Assembly (NCBI GenBank): GCA_936931335.1
Contig: CAKZIH010000276.1
Coordinates: forward strand, 1 to 6,480
Origin: an uncultured Nostocoides sp.
GTDB taxonomy: Bacteria > Actinomycetota > Actinomycetes > Actinomycetales > Dermatophilaceae
Direction of reading: 5' to 3'
Length of the DNA stretch: 6,480 nt
The notes beneath the pieces were generated by a model. That model worked only from the letters and a program-made list of their open reading frames with translations, was not told where the DNA came from and did no database searches. The position numbers and the translations under genes are program-made. Positions 5,228 through 6,480 of this stretch are shown one piece after another (within the stretch, counting starts at the first letter, position 1; each line of letters opens with the position of its first letter).

Positions 5228-6480
5228 GACGCGCTGCAGGTGGATGACGATCGCCTGCTCCGGATGCAGGTTGGGCATCGCCAGACCGACCTCCATGAGC
5301 ACGGCCCCGCTCACCTCCATACCCGGCCGATCCACCCACTCCGGCCAGGTCATCTGCTGCGCCGTCGGCAGCTCACCCAGGGTGGCGGGGCGAACGGCAT
5401 ACCGGGCCTCGGGATCCAAGCCGTCCAGACACAACAAGGCGGGGATCTCCGTCACCTCGGTGACCGGACGGACATACGAGAACACGGCCTCGGAGCCATC
5501 GCGCGCCACGACACCGTGCACGATTGGCCCGCGGTGCGGGGTGTCCAGGCGGACCACCTCGCCGGTATGCAGCAGCTCCCGGTGCTCCTTGTGCCAGTCG
5601 ACGGCGGTGCGCAGCATGGTGAGTTCAGCATCGGTGAGGGTGGCGACATTCCACTCCACCCCCATATGCCAAAAGATCGCGCTGGCAGCGCGCATCGCGA
5701 ATGACGCGTGCCGGCCGGTGGTGTGCGAGTGGGGTCCACCGATGTGCGAACCGATCAGTTCCGGCGGGCAGACCAGCGAGGTCCACAGGTTGATGTTTTG
5801 GCGCTCCAGGGCGTCGATGGTGTCCGAGGCCCACAGTCGGTCGGTGCGCTTAAGGATGCCCAGGTCGACCCGACCGCCGCCGGACGCGCAGGTCTCGATC
5901 TCCACGTCCGGGTGACGGCGGCGCAGCTCGTCGAAGAGCGCGTATGCCGCCAGCGTCTGTCGGTGCGTGGCCGGCCGGCCGTCGTGGGCGGCGTCGATCA
6001 GATCGCGGTTGTGGTCCCACTTGAGGAAGGCGATCTCGTGCTGGGCGAGGATCTCGTCCAGCCGCCCCAGGATGTGCTCGAAGCACCCGGGATTGGCCAG
6101 GTCGAGGGCCTGCTGGCGTCGGGCCAGCGGAGGTTCGCGGCCCGGAACGCGCAGTAGCCAGTCGGGGTGCTCGCGCACCAGGTCCGAGTCGGGGTTCGCC
6201 ATCTCCGGCTCCACCCACAACCCGAAATCCATCCCGCGCGAGCGCACATGGTCGATGAGCGGGGTAAGCCCGTCCGGCCAGACTTCGTCCGAGACGATCC
6301 AGTCCCCCAGCCCGCGCCCGTCGTGCCGGCGCCCGCCGAACCAGCCGTCGTCCAGGACGAAGCGCTCCATCCCCGCGTCCGCGGCCCGGTCCGCCAGTTC
6401 GGTGAGCACGTCGAGGCGGTGGTTGAAGTAGACCGCCTCCCAGGTATTGAGCCGCACCGGGCGAGGGGGCGTGGGGGGGG
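5225..6480 (-). CDS. Alpha-galactosidase, GH36 family (5' end outside window)
   Basis: The C-terminal 417 residues are visible; family members are usually about 700 aa, so the N-terminal beta-sandwich domain lies right of the window. The frame runs through the edge as PPTPPRPVRLNTWEAVYF, a conserved lead into the catalytic barrel; the GTG at 6455-6457 is an internal valine codon, not a start. Barrel motifs follow in order: FVLDDGWFGGR, FGLWVEPEM, FLKWDHNRD with the nucleophile Asp (codon 6014-6016), IETCASGGGRVD, and WASDTIDALERQ with the likely acid/base Asp (codon 5822-5824). GSHIGGPHSHTTGR and a C-terminal beta domain complete it. It would hydrolyse terminal alpha-1,6-galactose from melibiose or raffinose-type sugars, probably in the cytoplasm. 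All visible catalytic residues are intact. It ends 12 nt before ychF, which may be chance adjacency rather than shared function. Confidence 0.95.
   Translation of the reverse strand, partial: PPTPPRPVRLNTWEAVYFNHRLDVLTELADRAADAGMERFVLDDGWFGGRRHDGRGLGDWIVSDEVWPDGLTPLIDHVRSRGMDFGLWVEPEMANPDSDLVREHPDWLLRVPGREPPLARRQQALDLANPGCFEHILGRLDEILAQHEIAFLKWDHNRDLIDAAHDGRPATHRQTLAAYALFDELRRRHPDVEIETCASGGGRVDLGILKRTDRLWASDTIDALERQNINLWTSLVCPPELIGSHIGGPHSHTTGRHASFAMRAASAIFWHMGVEWNVATLTDAELTMLRTAVDWHKEHRELLHTGEVVRLDTPHRGPIVHGVVARDGSEAVFSYVRPVTEVTEIPALLCLDGLDPEARYAVRPATLGELPTAQQMTWPEWVDRPGMEVSGAVLMEVGLAMPNLHPEQAIVIHLQRV

Noticed and set aside
4292..5704. A 470-codon open frame on the plus strand
   Set aside because: It lies antisense to ychF and the alpha-galactosidase, both unmistakable by motif. 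Its translation shows no family motif and has the composition expected from the complement of GC-rich coding DNA.
6473..6480. Run of eight G at the right edge as a possible phase-variable tract
   Set aside because: It encodes prolines in frame before the conserved PRPVRLNTWEA segment, and the run is cut by the window edge. Nothing shows it varies.

Overview
The window is GC-rich and codon-dense, with many GTG starts. YchF, GH36 and toxin-antitoxin proteins of this type point to a high-GC Gram-positive (actinobacterial) chromosome. The genus cannot be read from the sequence. Every gene I can support lies on the minus strand, so transcription runs from right to left. Two genes are cut by the window edges: a GH36 alpha-galactosidase at the right and an HTH-nucleotidyltransferase protein at the left.

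Right part (4127-6480): this is core metabolism and housekeeping. The C-terminal part of a GH36 alpha-galactosidase ends 12 nt before the translation-associated ATPase gene ychF. A strong GC hairpin just past ychF (4064-4100) looks like its terminator.

Middle part (2716-4151): a compact operon encodes a FitA/VapB-type ribbon-helix-helix antitoxin, a PIN-domain toxin (VapC/FitB) and a GNAT acetyltransferase resembling AAC(2')-I. Both junctions are 4-nt GTGA overlaps. The operon has a palindromic operator and a near-perfect Shine-Dalgarno sequence. The segment is bracketed by two identical 21-bp direct repeats. One is the real 3' end of ychF (4131-4151). The other is an orphan copy downstream of the acetyltransferase (2716-2736) that still reads VEFRFNV followed by a stop. 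This is the most interesting feature of the window: it looks like a roughly 1.4-kb toxin-antitoxin/acetyltransferase cassette inserted at the 3' end of ychF, with a reconstituted gene end at one side and a remnant at the other. No recombinase is visible.

Left part (1-2530): a second toxin-antitoxin pair, MntA (nucleotidyltransferase antitoxin) and HepT (HEPN RNase toxin), is again joined by a GTGA overlap. It is followed by a small Ada-type metal-binding protein lacking one of the usual four cysteines, a monoacylglycerol-lipase-like alpha/beta hydrolase, and the start of a protein with an N-terminal XRE helix-turn-helix and a C-terminal nucleotidyltransferase domain. The last gene has two overlapping inverted repeats at its start, which suggests autoregulation.

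Overall the window is the boundary between core genes and a toxin-antitoxin-rich accessory region. Several genes lack a Shine-Dalgarno sequence but have a TANNNT hexamer 6-9 nt upstream of the start codon, as expected for leaderless actinobacterial transcripts. Family calls come from motif recognition by eye; no database search was run.
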